Notes: generated from the letters alone by a model not told the origin. 64,000 nt of DNA from Alicyclobacillus_A sp963788285 (GCA_963788285.1 CAWBGB010000008.1:1-64000); one strand, 5' to 3'; counted from the first letter of the stretch, positions 1 to 8,513 are shown. Translations and numbers: made by a program.

Positions 1-65
1 CCGACACTCAACCCAAGAAAGAGTATACAGGATAGGTTAAATGCGGTTGGACCTCTTGTTATAAA

Positions 66-94
66 AGGTGTGGTCAATGGCCACGCCTGTTTTT
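66..94 (+). terminator. Rho-independent terminator
   Basis: Stem AGGTGTGG/CCACGCCT (one G-T pair) with a 7-base loop, followed by GTTTTTG. It would terminate a gene lying to the left of the window. Positions 95-335 hold no gene I can support. Confidence 0.6.
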
Positions 95-335
95 GTGGAC
101 ATCCTATGATGTCGGCCCCCATACACGCCTTTGTATCCGCAACGTGGTCACGTCACTATCTCCTAGAAACAGCTTAGATGCATGTATATGGTATCTTTAC
201 ATGATGGATTGTATTAACTTACCCATCTACACTTTTCGGGATTGTTGCCAAGATATCAATGTTCCACTAGGTCCAACTGAATCAATCTGCACCTGCCGAG
301 AAGCATATCAACTAGTCCCATGCTCATCTCCACCC

Positions 336-485
336 TTACATGACTGACTTCTTGACTGCCCAGAATAGACCCGTCAGCACTGCGTCAATCTTACGTCGTT
401 CTTCCTCGGTTAACGGTATGCCGTCCAACTCAAGATCTGACTGTTTAAGCAATTCCCTCAATTCTTTGCACTCAGTAGGTTCACT
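336..485 (-). pseudogene. C-terminal remnant of an XRE-like regulator, cut by an IS1182 element
   Basis: About 48 codons read as a coherent acidic, helical C-terminus (ELRELLKQSDLELDGIPL, then TEEERRKIDAVLTGLFWAVK). Upstream codons of the open frame are simply the complement of the adjacent transposase, so the gene is truncated near 485. The pattern resembles the C-terminal tail of small helix-turn-helix (XRE) regulators of Bacillota mobile elements, in which a conserved LFWxAK motif ends the protein. The DNA-binding part is missing, so the family assignment is an inference from the tail alone. Confidence 0.35.
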
Positions 486-1052
486 GCCGTCATTGCAGAC
501 GCAGGATACGGGAGTGAAGAGAACTATACATACCTTGAGCAACATCAAATCACTGCGTACGTGAAATACAACACTTATCACAAGGAGCGGACGAAGCGTT
601 GGAAAGCAGACATCAGTCGGTATGAGAACTGGGAATACGACGAGGAACGAGATGAGTACATCTGTGCAGCGGACCAACGATTGACCTTTCGATACGAAAG
701 ATACGAGAACACTGAGACTGGATACCGAGTGAAGAAAAGATATTACAGATGTGACGCCTGTGGAACATGCCCGCTACGAGCTCGGTGTACGAAAGGGTTG
801 GGCAACCGGCAAATTGGCGTAAGTCGCAAGCTCCAAATATACAAACAAATTACGAGGGAACGTCTGTCAAGCGAGGAAGGCCGAGAACTCTCAGTCAGAC
901 GTATGGTGGAGGTTGAGAGCGTGTTTGGGCAACTAAAAGCTAATCGCGGGTTCCGCAGATTTCACCTGCGGGGCTTATTAAAGACGCACATCGAAGTGGG
1001 GCTCGTAAGTTTAGCTCACAATCTGATGAAGAGGGCCGCCTTCTCGGCGTAG
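485..1052 (+). pseudogene. IS1182-family transposase, C-terminal part only
   Basis: The frame opens in the middle of the catalytic domain (ADAGYGSEENY just before 520). It runs through a Cys-rich segment (YRCDACGTCPLRARCT, about residues 70-85 of the open frame) and ends with the conserved VESVFGQLKANRGFRRF block that carries the last acidic catalytic residue. This is the usual C-terminal half of IS1182-type DDE transposases. The N-terminal half and left inverted repeat are absent, so the copy cannot move by itself. It abuts a truncated regulator on the other strand, which marks the insertion or deletion point. Confidence 0.8.
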
Positions 1053-1102
1053 GAAGAGCCACCTTGTCGCACAGCAAGCAAAAAATAGACAACTAAAAAC
1101 AA

Positions 1103-1156
1103 AGGGGGCTGTCCCCTCCCCCGTCTTACGATGGGTTTTGGGACAGCCCCTTTTTT
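1103..1156 (+). terminator. Hairpin and T-run closing the IS1182 remnant
   Basis: GGGGCTGTCCC pairs with GGGACAGCCCC across a roughly 25-base loop and is followed by TTTTTTATT. It lies about 50 bases downstream of the transposase stop and probably also includes the right end of the element. Confidence 0.6.
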
Positions 1157-1536
1157 ATTGGAGAAAGGTGGTGTTGGGTCTTCCTCCCGGCCACGCCTTA
1201 AACAAAATCCTACCTGCAAAATTACTATTTTTAACGAATATACTATTGCCACTGCCGAGGCCGCATACTGTAAAGAGACTGTGTATAACGGCTTAACTGT
1301 CTAACTGACCCCGCCCCTGTGACAGTTACCTGTAGTCCACCTCTAAACTCATGTCTTCACCCTTCAACCACCGCTCAACTGCCTAAATTGGAAAACAGTT
1401 AGAAAGAAATGGACTTCAACATATAAGCGTTTCTGAACTAACCAGATTCGAAAACACAAGACAGTAAGATAACTTGATGAACGTTTATGGCAGAAGGTCT
1501 GCTGTGGGACGCCGACTTGCAGGGCCAATGAAATAA
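1157..1536. other. Gene-free stretch
   Basis: No frame with a credible start, ribosome binding site or protein-like composition was seen on either strand, and no clear repeat. Confidence 0.5.
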
Positions 1537-1563
1537 AAAGAGCACCAGCCGTAACCGGTGCCC
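1537..1563 (-). terminator. Terminator of the CotD-like gene
   Basis: On the minus strand a GGCACCGGTTACGGCTGGTGC hairpin is followed by TCTTTTTATTT, 20 bases past the coat-protein stop. A near copy of the hairpin lies at 1998-2025, after the next small gene. Confidence 0.7.
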
Positions 1564-1583
1564 TTCAAAATCACTGCTTTTCA

Positions 1584-1775
1584 TTAGCATCTTCTGCCTG
1601 GACAACCTGGATCAACAACCACATTTCTTGTGATTGGTTGGTAGAAATGCCGAGGCACATTTACAATGACGCTTCTGTTAATGTTTACGATGGGATGCAC
1701 ATAAGGAACCATACGCGGAATGTAGCAATCCCGAACACAGTAACGGGGCGGACATATGATTGGCGGGCAATTCAT
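1584..1775 (-). CDS. CotD-family spore coat protein (63 aa)
   Basis: A short Pro-, Cys- and Val-rich protein: Cys-Pro-Pro repeats at the N-terminus, then VPYVHPIVNINRSVIVNVPRH in the middle and a VVVDPGCPG tail. The central VPxxHPxxxxxxxxxxNxxH layout is characteristic of the CotD family of inner spore coat proteins. The ATG is preceded by GGAGGTGA at good spacing, so the start is secure. It has its own terminator and is followed upstream on the same strand by two short membrane peptides that also look sporulation-related. It is shorter than B. subtilis CotD, which is a His-rich protein of about 75 residues. Confidence 0.75.
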   Translation of the reverse strand: MNCPPIICPPRYCVRDCYIPRMVPYVHPIVNINRSVIVNVPRHFYQPITRNVVVDPGCPGRRC

Positions 1776-1814
1776 TGCGCAGTCACCTCCAGTAAACAGC
1801 TACAGGATGATCGA

Positions 1815-1919
1815 TCAATATCCTGCTCCCCCAGTTGTTGGAATGATCAAGACGAACAGCACAAAGATGATTAGGAACACTACTGCCCACCGAGTAAATC
1901 CACCAAAACATCCATCCAT
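1815..1919 (-). CDS. Short YjcZ-like sporulation membrane peptide, paralogue 1 (34 aa)
   Basis: Begins MDGCFGGFTRWAVVFLII and ends after LIIPTTGGAGY. It has a Gly/Phe head, one hydrophobic helix at about residues 9-27, and a very short Gly tail. It is a clear paralogue of the peptides at 2089-2265 and 25419-25562, sharing the FGGFTxWAxVFLIIFVLF core. This layout fits the YjcZ-type sporulation proteins of Bacillota, which are small single-helix proteins assembled into or near the spore coat; that role is inferred. Start is ATG at 1919, with GTG three bases upstream also possible; GGGGGTGA precedes both. Confidence 0.65.
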   Translation of the reverse strand: MDGCFGGFTRWAVVFLIIFVLFVLIIPTTGGAGY

Positions 1920-1997
1920 CACTCATCACCCCCATTCGAACAGACGACTTATTTTAGAAAGCCATTTCCCTGTCCGAAGCGGCGGTTGTCTTACAAT

Positions 1998-2025
1998 TAG
2001 TTCGAGCACCAGCCGTAGCTGATGC
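1998..2025 (-). terminator. Terminator-like hairpin after paralogue 2
   Basis: On the minus strand GGCATCAGCTACGGCTGGTGC forms a hairpin resembling the CotD-gene terminator (both end CGGCTGGTGCTC) but has no strong T-run. Confidence 0.4.
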
Positions 2026-2088
2026 CCTCACACGGCACACAAGGTACCCACTGTAGCGAGTACGTTGTTTATACCCTTTTTGCATTAC

Positions 2089-2265
2089 TCAGTATGCTCC
2101 GAATCCAGCACCCGGGCCATAAGCGCCAGCACCTGCGCCATAAGCACCGCCACCTGCGTAACCGCCACCACCGTATCCTGGTACCAATAGGAAGAACAGC
2201 ACGAAGATAATCAGAAACACGACTGCCCAACGGGTGAAACCACCGAAACATCCTCCATCGTACAC
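2089..2265 (-). CDS. YjcZ-like sporulation membrane peptide with Gly/Ala/Tyr tail, paralogue 2 (58 aa)
   Basis: Begins at GTG (read as M) with MYDGGCFGGFTRWAVVFL. A hydrophobic helix spans about residues 12-31, ending FFLLVPG, and the Gly-Ala-Tyr-rich tail has AYGAG/AYGPG repeats and ends FGAY. The start is fixed by AAGGGGTG seven bases upstream. The tail is the main difference from paralogue 1; paralogue 3 at 25.5 kb has a similar one. The peptides are probably expressed in the sporulating mother cell and deposited in the coat, by analogy with YjcZ-type proteins. No promoter was assigned. Confidence 0.65.
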   Translation of the reverse strand: MYDGGCFGGFTRWAVVFLIIFVLFFLLVPGYGGGGYAGGGAYGAGAGAYGPGAGFGAY

Positions 2266-2363
2266 GGACCAACACCCCTTTCCCGTCAGATGCTGTTATG
2301 ATACGCATGCTTGACTGCATAAGATTAAGCCATTTGCCGTGCGTCACACGCGGATATCAAATA

Positions 2364-2386
2364 AAAAACCCGCCGAAGCGGGTCGT
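2364..2386 (-). terminator. Terminator facing the ABC operon
   Basis: Minus-strand hairpin CCCGCTTCGGCGGG followed by TTTTTTATTT. It lies about 220 bases past the permease stop and probably ends the three-gene ABC operon. Confidence 0.65.
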
Positions 2387-2601
2387 CTTGGTTGTATCAC
2401 TTCTCGGGTCGGACAAACACGTGGCATACCACTCCTTAATAGAACCCCATTGCAAATCTCACACCTTTCTTTCATGAAATATGCGATTTGCATAATTCAA
2501 CTTGAGTGGTTCGTCCCTGTTGTGCCAATCACTCATATGGTTTCTCATACTTGTCGATAACCAAGTAGTTAGAGGGTCAAGGAAACCACGAGACAACACA
2601 T

Positions 2602-3813
2602 CTATTCATAACGCAGCGCGTTGATGGGCGACAAGCGAGCTGCCCGAAACGCTGGATATATTCCAAAACCAATGCCTACGACCAAGGACACCACGAACGC
2701 GATCCAAACGGCTGACACATTCACTTGAACCGTTGTGTTCATTACCCGCCCGAGGACGATGGCGCTCACAGCACCAACGGCGATGCCGATGACGCCGCCG
2801 AGCAGGCCCACCAATGCACTCTCCACAAGAAATTGTCGAAGCACTGCACTGCGGGTGGCTCCCAACGCTTTGCGCAACCCGATTTCCCGCGTGCGTTCGG
2901 TAACGGACACGAGCATGATGTTCATGATGCCAATGCCGCCGACCAACAACGAGATGCCTGCGATACCACCGAGAAAACTTTGCAGCGTTTGTGTCACGCC
3001 TTGCAATGTGTCTAATAGAGTAGATTGGTTTGTAATCACGAAGTCATCTGGTTGCGTGTAGGACAGTCCATGGCTCTGCCGCAAGGTAAGCTCCACCTCT
3101 TGCTGTGCTTGCGTCATATCTTGACTGCTCGTAGCCGACGCGTAAATGTCGTCCGGATTGGTGGTTCCGGTAAAGTGGTTCTCTAAAGTCGTCAAGGGAA
3201 TGATGATTCTATCGTCGTTGTTAGTTGCTCCGCTGGAGCCTTGGGTCGTCAACTCACCAATCACCTGAAACGCTAATCCGTTCAACCAAATGGTTTTTCC
3301 CACTGGATTCTGGTTTCCAAAGACGTTTTGTGCGACAGTCGATCCGATCACAGCGACGTTCGCTGCATGCTGTTCCTCTACCAGATTAAACGGTCGTCCG
3401 GCAGACAACGACAGATTTCGAACACTGAACAAGTCCGGCGTACTTCCTTCGAGAACGGTTTGGTAATTCGTTGATCCGTACACCACCTGAGCTCGACTCG
3501 TCTGATCCGGCGCGACCGCGGACAGAACCGGCAGTTTTTGCAGTGCCGCCACATCTTTGTCCGTGAGGCTTTGCGCTGTCCCCAATCCTTGACTCACTCC
3601 GTTTTGGACGGACTGTCCTGGAGAAATCACCAGCAAATTGGTGCCCAGTCCCTGAATGCTGGACGTGACACTGCTGGTAGTTGCACTTCCCACGCTCATC
3701 AATGCAATGACAGCGGCAACGCCAATAATGATACCAAGCAAGGTGAGAAACGTGCGAAGTGGATTCAGCGCGAGGCTCTTTACGGCCGTACGTAACACTT
3801 TTGTGAAGTTCAC
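2602..3813 (-). CDS. MacB/YknZ-type ABC transporter permease (403 aa)
   Basis: Membrane permease of a three-part exporter. There is one N-terminal transmembrane helix (about 18-42), a long extracytoplasmic MacB-type domain (about 45-265) and three C-terminal helices of the FtsX domain (about 275-300, 330-355, 365-390). The conserved TRxIGLRKALGA motif precedes the second helix of the FtsX domain. The start is GTG at 3813, overlapping the ATPase stop as GTGA, so translation is probably coupled. Operon order is adaptor-ATPase-permease, the same as B. subtilis yknXYZ, which protects against the SdpC toxin. The substrate here is unknown. Confidence 0.88.
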   Translation of the reverse strand: MNFTKVLRTAVKSLALNPLRTFLTLLGIIIGVAAVIALMSVGSATTSSVTSSIQGLGTNLLVISPGQSVQNGVSQGLGTAQSLTDKDVAALQKLPVLSAVAPDQTSRAQVVYGSTNYQTVLEGSTPDLFSVRNLSLSAGRPFNLVEEQHAANVAVIGSTVAQNVFGNQNPVGKTIWLNGLAFQVIGELTTQGSSGATNNDDRIIIPLTTLENHFTGTTNPDDIYASATSSQDMTQAQQEVELTLRQSHGLSYTQPDDFVITNQSTLLDTLQGVTQTLQSFLGGIAGISLLVGGIGIMNIMLVSVTERTREIGLRKALGATRSAVLRQFLVESALVGLLGGVIGIAVGAVSAIVLGRVMNTTVQVNVSAVWIAFVVSLVVGIGFGIYPAFRAARLSPINALRYE

Positions 3814-4529
3814 TGCGCCCCCTCCATTCGCCGCAATCGGTTCTCAACCCGCTCATCGGACTCAATCCGACCGTCACGGAACCGGATAATTCGTTTTGCG
3901 TGCTTCCCCACGTACTCTTCATGCGTCACCATGACAATGGTCGTTCCCTCGTCGTTCAGCGACTGAAACAGTCCCAAGATATCGTCGGTCGCTTTGCTGT
4001 CGAGATTTCCCGTCGGTTCGTCAGGCAAAATCAAACTCGGCGCTGTGACCAGCGCACGAGCAATGGCTACCCGCTGCTGCTGTCCACCGGACAGTTGATT
4101 CGGATGATTCGCTCCTTTTACCTCGGGATCCAAACCGACACGACGCAACGCAGCAGCTGCCCTGGAAAGGGCTTCTCCGTCACTCACTTTGGCATACCAC
4201 AATGGAAGTGCTACGTTTTCGAGAGCCGAGGTTCTCGGAAGAAGGTTGAAGCTCTGAAAAACAAATCCGATTTTTTGATTGCGAAGCATGGCGAGTTCGC
4301 GTTCCGGAAGTGCCGACGTCGGGATGTTCTCAATCCAGACTTCACCTTTCGTTGGCGTGTCTAAGAGTCCCATCAAATGCATCATCGTCGATTTACCAGA
4401 ACCAGACGGGCCCATGATGGCTACAAAATCACCAGGTTCGACGCTGGTATGCACATCTTTTACGGCATAGAACACTTCGCCAGCCATGTCATAGCATTTG
4501 CTGACACCTTCCAACTTCAGTAGGGACAT
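3810..4529 (-). CDS. ABC transporter ATP-binding protein, MacB/LolD/YknY type (239 aa)
   Basis: Cytoplasmic ATPase powering the adjacent permease. It has Walker A GPSGSGKST (about residues 40-48), a Q-loop in FVFQSFNLLPR, signature LSGGQQQRVAIARAL and Walker B LILPDEPTGNLDS, followed by a switch His in VTHEE. Length is standard for the family. The residue before the Walker B DEPTGNLD is Pro where Ala is usual in this subfamily, a conspicuous substitution that might alter the ATPase or be neutral. It overlaps the adaptor stop by one base (TGATG) and the permease start by four, giving a tightly coupled operon. Confidence 0.9.
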   Translation of the reverse strand: MSLLKLEGVSKCYDMAGEVFYAVKDVHTSVEPGDFVAIMGPSGSGKSTMMHLMGLLDTPTKGEVWIENIPTSALPERELAMLRNQKIGFVFQSFNLLPRTSALENVALPLWYAKVSDGEALSRAAAALRRVGLDPEVKGANHPNQLSGGQQQRVAIARALVTAPSLILPDEPTGNLDSKATDDILGLFQSLNDEGTTIVMVTHEEYVGKHAKRIIRFRDGRIESDERVENRLRRMEGAQ

Positions 4530-5944
4530 CAGTTCCCACCTCCACCGGCACCACCGAAGCCTCCTGTGCGGCTACCTCCGCCTGCACCACCGAAGCCTCC
4601 TGTACTGCCACCGCCGCCGTAACCTCCACCATATCCGCCAAAGCTATTTAATACGCCTCCAGTGTTCGACCCTGAACCACGAGTGCTGGAGTTGGTGGAT
4701 TGCGCTGGTATGAGGACAGCGACTTGTTCTCCCTCGGACAACCCACTCTTGATCTGGGCCCAATTTCCTCCATACAATCCGACAGATACCGGCTCAAACT
4801 GTAAACCACTTGGAACTTTGGCACCAACCGCGGTGTCCGTTCCTTGCGAATCCGTGGTATCTGAGCCTTGCCCGGCCTTAACATAAACCCCGGTGGTGCC
4901 CCGCCGTTGGGTCAGCGCTGCTGTGGGTAACTCCAACACATTGTTGGCCTGTTGTTCCGTCACCGTGACGGACACACTTTGTCCCGGCAACAGTTGAACA
5001 TTCTGCTGTGAGGGTGAATTGACTTGAATGGTCACCGGATACACCGTCACACCCGCTTGTGTTTGGGGAGTGTATCCAATACTTTCAACCTTGCCCGTGA
5101 GTGTCTCGCCTCCCGTGGTTGACAACGAAATTTCAGCCGATTGACCAGGCTTAATGTTTGCAGCATCTGCCTGATCTACCGTGGCATCCACTTCGAATGC
5201 AGACGGGCTAAGATCCGCGATGACGGCGATGGTGTTCCCATTAGATGAACTGCTGCTGTTACCGGCGCTGCTATTTGAACCGGAATTGTTGGATCCGTTT
5301 GCACCAGTTGCACCAGCCGAGGTCGAGGTGTCCGTGGAATTTAGGTTCGCGACTTGCAAAACTGTACCCGAAATGGGGCTGGTGATGGTACAAGCCGCAA
5401 TCTGCTGTTGAATGGCGTTCACCTGATCCTGCGCCTCATCCACTGCCGCTTGCGCCTGTGCAACCACGTTCGGATCCGGACTCTGCGTGGTCACCTGCCC
5501 ATGGCTCCCAGCACTAGTGGTGACAGGTTCCTCGGACTGAGCGAGTTTCGCTTTTGCCTGCTCCAACTGGGCCTCAGCCTCCTGAAGTTGAGGTTCCAAA
5601 CTGGACGTGTCCAACTGCGCGATAACTTGGCCTGTGCTCACCTTTTGTCCAACGTTTACCGAAACGGACACTAACTTTCCACTGTTTGAAAGGGTGACTT
5701 CGTTCACTGGAGTCAACGTACCAGACAAATTCACGGTCTGTGCCACGTTACCGCGTTGCACGGTCACCCACCGAACCTGCATACCACTAGCAGCCCCGCT
5801 GCCAGCATTGTTCTGGAGGGCAAAGTAGGCAACGCCTCCTCCAACCACTACAACAATCCCTGCCCATGTGAAAGGTCTTTTCCACCACCGCCTGCCTTTG
5901 CGAAGGCGAAGTTCGTCCGTCAGAGACGACGTCTGTGCTCCCAT
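4529..5944 (-). CDS. HlyD/MacA/YknX-type efflux adaptor (471 aa)
   Basis: Membrane-fusion adaptor. It has a basic N-terminus with one anchor helix (about residues 28-47), a split lipoyl/barrel-sandwich domain, an alpha-hairpin (QLQEAEAQLEQAKAKLAQ, about 115-135), a Ser/Asn/Gly low-complexity linker (about 200-235), beta-barrel domains, and a Gly-rich tail with a duplicated FGGAGGG unit. The frame is open farther upstream, but ATG 5944 is preceded by CGGAGGAG at proper spacing, so the first 80 codons are discarded. It is first in the operon and should link the permease to the outside of the membrane. The Gly-rich tail is unusual for YknX and resembles disordered surface sequences. Confidence 0.85.
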   Translation of the reverse strand: MGAQTSSLTDELRLRKGRRWWKRPFTWAGIVVVVGGGVAYFALQNNAGSGAASGMQVRWVTVQRGNVAQTVNLSGTLTPVNEVTLSNSGKLVSVSVNVGQKVSTGQVIAQLDTSSLEPQLQEAEAQLEQAKAKLAQSEEPVTTSAGSHGQVTTQSPDPNVVAQAQAAVDEAQDQVNAIQQQIAACTITSPISGTVLQVANLNSTDTSTSAGATGANGSNNSGSNSSAGNSSSSSNGNTIAVIADLSPSAFEVDATVDQADAANIKPGQSAEISLSTTGGETLTGKVESIGYTPQTQAGVTVYPVTIQVNSPSQQNVQLLPGQSVSVTVTEQQANNVLELPTAALTQRRGTTGVYVKAGQGSDTTDSQGTDTAVGAKVPSGLQFEPVSVGLYGGNWAQIKSGLSEGEQVAVLIPAQSTNSSTRGSGSNTGGVLNSFGGYGGGYGGGGSTGGFGGAGGGSRTGGFGGAGGGGN

Positions 5945-6281
5945 ACCTGCTCCTCCGTTCAACCACATCAAGATTATGGTTCGAGACTGAATCCCATCGC
6001 CGAACCTGGATTGTGGTATCTCCTGTTCACCTATGCTGATATAGCGATTCTTGGCAATTGTATAAATAATCGCGCCCAGATTGGTGGAGAAGTTATGGAA
6101 AATTGGCCGATGTTTCAAGGCAGGGATGTACTCTGTATGGATAAGACGGAGGTGGGGCGCTCCCTGCATCTTCTGGCATGACACGCCCGAGAAAATGTGG
6201 GCAGCCGCAAGAGGCCCCTACGGTGTACTTTTGTTTACAACATAGTAGAAGGTAGAAGGTGCCGCATGTGCTGGAGTTAGA
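5945..6281. other. Intergenic stretch before the IS256 element
   Basis: Contains the upstream region of the ABC operon. No gene is supported, and the open frame that extends the adaptor through this DNA lacks a ribosome binding site. Confidence 0.4.
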
Positions 6282-6325
6282 GTCTCAGGTAGTGGTGTAA
6301 AATCAGCGGCTTGAATTGACGAAAG

Positions 6326-6386
6326 AGCCACCGAGTGCAATCTACTAAAAGTGACCAGCAATCAGTAGAGGAGGCACTCGGTGGCT
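6326..6386 (+). promoter_or_regulatory. Start-codon-sequestering hairpin in the IS256 leader, copy 1
   Basis: AGCCACCGAGTGC (6326-6338) pairs perfectly over 13 bases with GCACTCGGTGGCT (6374-6386). A second stem CTACT/AGTAG lies inside the loop, next to the GAGGAG ribosome binding site. The 3' arm contains GTG (6381), which by alignment with copy 2 is the ancestral start codon. The same fold occurs at 13420-13487 with a compensatory base pair. It would block translation from read-through transcripts, as known for IS10 and IS50. Confidence 0.6.
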
Positions 6387-7604
6387 ATATGGACAAAATC
6401 GCACTTTTGGAGCTAATTCGCAAGATCGGTTTGGAAGATGGCGATGTGGATTTTCTAAAGGAGGGTCTGAGAGTTCTCGCCCAAGCTGTAATGGATGTGG
6501 AGGTCAGCTCGCTGATCGGTGCTGAACGCTACGAGCGCACCAACAAACGCAATAACAGCCGCAATGGATATCGTGATCGAGAGTGGGATACTCGTGTTGG
6601 AACGATTGATCTTCAGATTCCGAAGCTCCGTAAGGGGAGCTACTTCCCCAGTATTCTCGAACCCAGAAGGAAGGCTGAGAAGGCGCTCCTATCTGTTGTT
6701 CAAGAGGCGTATGTGCATGGTGTAAGCACCCGTAAGGTGGATGAGTTGGTTGAGTCCATGGGGATTCAGGGGATCAGCAAGAGTGAAGTCTCTCGCATCT
6801 GTAAAGAACTGGACGACGTCGTGCAGGACTTCAAGAACCGTCCGCTTGAAGGGATGTATCCATACTTATGGTTGGATGCGACATTTCCCAAGGTTCGTGA
6901 GGGCGGACGTGTCCAGAGTATGGCGTTTGTGATTGCGATTGGCGTGAGATCCACCGGTGAGCGAGAGGTATTGGGATTTGACGTTGGCACCAGTGAGGAC
7001 GGCTCGTTCTGGCTGACTTTCATTCGTGGTCTGATTGCACGAGGTCTACGTGGCGTTCAATTGGTCATTAGTGATGCGCATGAGGGACTACGCAACGCCA
7101 TTGCGTCTGCCCTAACAGGAGCGACCTGGCAGAGGTGCCGAGTTCATACCATGCGTAACATCTTGAGTCAGGTGCCCAGGACGTCACAAGCGATGGTCTC
7201 GTCCATTATCCGGACGATATTCGCTCAACCAACGCAAGAGGCAGCGAAGCAGCAACTCGCCGTTGTCGTCGACCAACTCAGGGGAAGGTTTCCGAAGGCG
7301 ATGGATGTCCTCGAACGTGCAGAGGTCGACGTGCTTACCTACATGGCATTCCCGAAGGAGCACTGGAAGCAAATCTGTTCCACAAACCCGCTGGAGCGCC
7401 TGAACCGTGAACTACGGCGACGGTTTGATGTAGTTGGCATCTTTCCAAACCGAGACCGTAGTACGCCTTGGAGGAGCGACTCTCCAAGAGCAAAATGATG
7501 AGTGGATTGTTGCAAGGCGATACTTTAGTAGAGAGTCGATGGCGAGACTGATGGGAACTCAGGAACAGGAGTTACCGGCGCCCACGTCAGTTTTACATAA
7601 ATGA
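6381..7604 (+). pseudogene. IS256-family (mutator-type) transposase, frameshifted
   Basis: DDE transposase of the IS256/Mutator group. It has an N-terminal helical region, RNNSRNGYRDREWDTR, the catalytic D in WLDATFPKVREGG, D in LVISDAHEGLRNAI, a C...H motif (CRVHTMRNILSQVP), and E in NPLERLNRELRRRFD. One extra base near 7457 moves the C-terminus out of frame; the correct frame then reads LQEQNDEWIVARRYFSRES to TSVLHK and stops at 7604, like copy 2. The N-terminus also looks damaged, because the aligned GTG start in the hairpin is one base out of frame with the body. ATG 6389 could still initiate. Probably inactive. Confidence 0.85.
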
Positions 7605-7899
7605 TCCGTGTCACGCAGTAATTGCACTCAAGCAATTTACACCACTTGACGGGACACTACCGTGCTGGATGTCAAATCCACAACGACGACGCATTTCCGC
7701 CATCAAATGCCATTTCACGAAGGTCGAAAAATTGATCGACATTTGCTGAATCAAACAATTCGCGCTCTCCTCTCTGTCAAGATTGAACGCGACCACACGG
7801 CGCTTCTCGCCAAAGGTCACACCAGATCCACAATACGTGGATTACGCACTAAAAAAAGAACGCTCCAGGCACGTGGCCAAGAGCATTTTAGCGTGTATG

Positions 7900-8115
7900 T
7901 CATTCGTAATACATTTCGTCAGGTGACTCTGATGCATCCACAAAACAGAGGTCGCACACAACGAACCTTGGTGTCCACGATTCATATGGGTCTGTGGCGG
8001 CGTAGACAGCACGACCATCACTAATCTTGTCTGTATCGCATAACCTACACTTAAACTCAGTATTACTGATTAGCGCCCATTCCTCAGCGGTTATGTATCC
8101 GAACTTGAATTTCAT
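7900..8115 (-). CDS. Small zinc-ribbon-like hypothetical protein (71 aa)
   Basis: Not recognised. Begins MKFKFGYITAEEWALISN and carries two CxxC knuckles (CRLC at about 23-26, CDLC at about 54-57), which suggests a structural zinc site. The C-terminus is acidic. ATG follows AAAGGGG at good spacing. It lies directly behind the end of another minus-strand frame (8119-8262), with which it was probably co-transcribed. Small zinc-knuckle proteins are common in phage and plasmid cargo, which fits the surroundings. Confidence 0.55.
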   Translation of the reverse strand: MKFKFGYITAEEWALISNTEFKCRLCDTDKISDGRAVYAATDPYESWTPRFVVCDLCFVDASESPDEMYYE

Positions 8116-8118
8116 TGG

Positions 8119-8262
8119 TTATCCCCTTTCATGGCCATCCATACTTTCCATCCTATCCCTATCAGTCACCGTTAATTCGTCACGCAGAGTTTCTACATAA
8201 TTAAGATCGTTCCCTGCCGTGTATGGAACCGTTCCTGCAACATGGGGTGGCTGAGGTGGTAC
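8119..8262 (-). pseudogene. C-terminal fragment of an unidentified protein
   Basis: About 47 codons without a start codon, beginning after an in-frame stop. The peptide reads PPHVAGTVPYTAGNDLNY followed by a charged VETLRDELTVTDRDRMESMD tail. The stop TAA lies three bases before the ATG of the next small gene. The composition is protein-like and the spacing operon-like, but the 5' part is gone. Confidence 0.35.
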
Positions 8263-8456
8263 GGATAGCGACCGTCACGAGGCGTTGCGGACAGTCGCGT
8301 GAACGTCGGTGTGCATCGGCGGTCGATAAATGAACATTGTGTTCACTTCAATTGGAAGACCTTGGGGTTCGAGATTCGACGCGAATGTGTACGTTACACC
8401 AGGCGGCACGCTCTGTCGTGGTGGCCCGTTCTTCACGAAAGGGTTGCTGGGAGTAT

Positions 8457-8513
8457 GGAGAGGGTGGGATTCGAACCTACGGTGCCCTTGCGGACACGGC
8501 GGTTTTCAAGACC
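8457..8513 (-). pseudogene. 3' fragment of tRNA-Ser (integration scar 1)
   Basis: 57 bases equal the tRNA-Ser sequence from the 3' half of the anticodon arm (GGTCTTGAAAACC) through a variable arm (TGTCCGCAAGGGCACC) and the T-arm (GGTTCGAATCC) to the acceptor 3' strand CCCTCTCC. The CCA and 5' half are missing. Orientation is the same as the intact tRNA-Ser at 33940-34030, from which it differs in the variable arm. Such 3' fragments are typical att sites left by tyrosine-integrase elements. Confidence 0.75.

Larger units (their letters stand above)
6282..7657 (+). mobile_element. IS256-family insertion sequence, copy 1 (frameshifted)
   Basis: Right end TTACACCACTTGACGGGACAC (7637-7657) is matched in inverted form by GTCTCAGGTAGTGGTGTAA (6282-6300). 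The terminal ACCACTTGACGGGACAC sequence recurs at the end of copy 2 (12569-12587). The leader hairpin and a mutator-type transposase lie between. I did not find a convincing target-site duplication. Confidence 0.8.

Noticed and set aside
3386..3922. Minus-strand frame overlapping the ABC permease
   Set aside because: Out-of-frame shadow of the permease, with no domain and no ribosome binding site.
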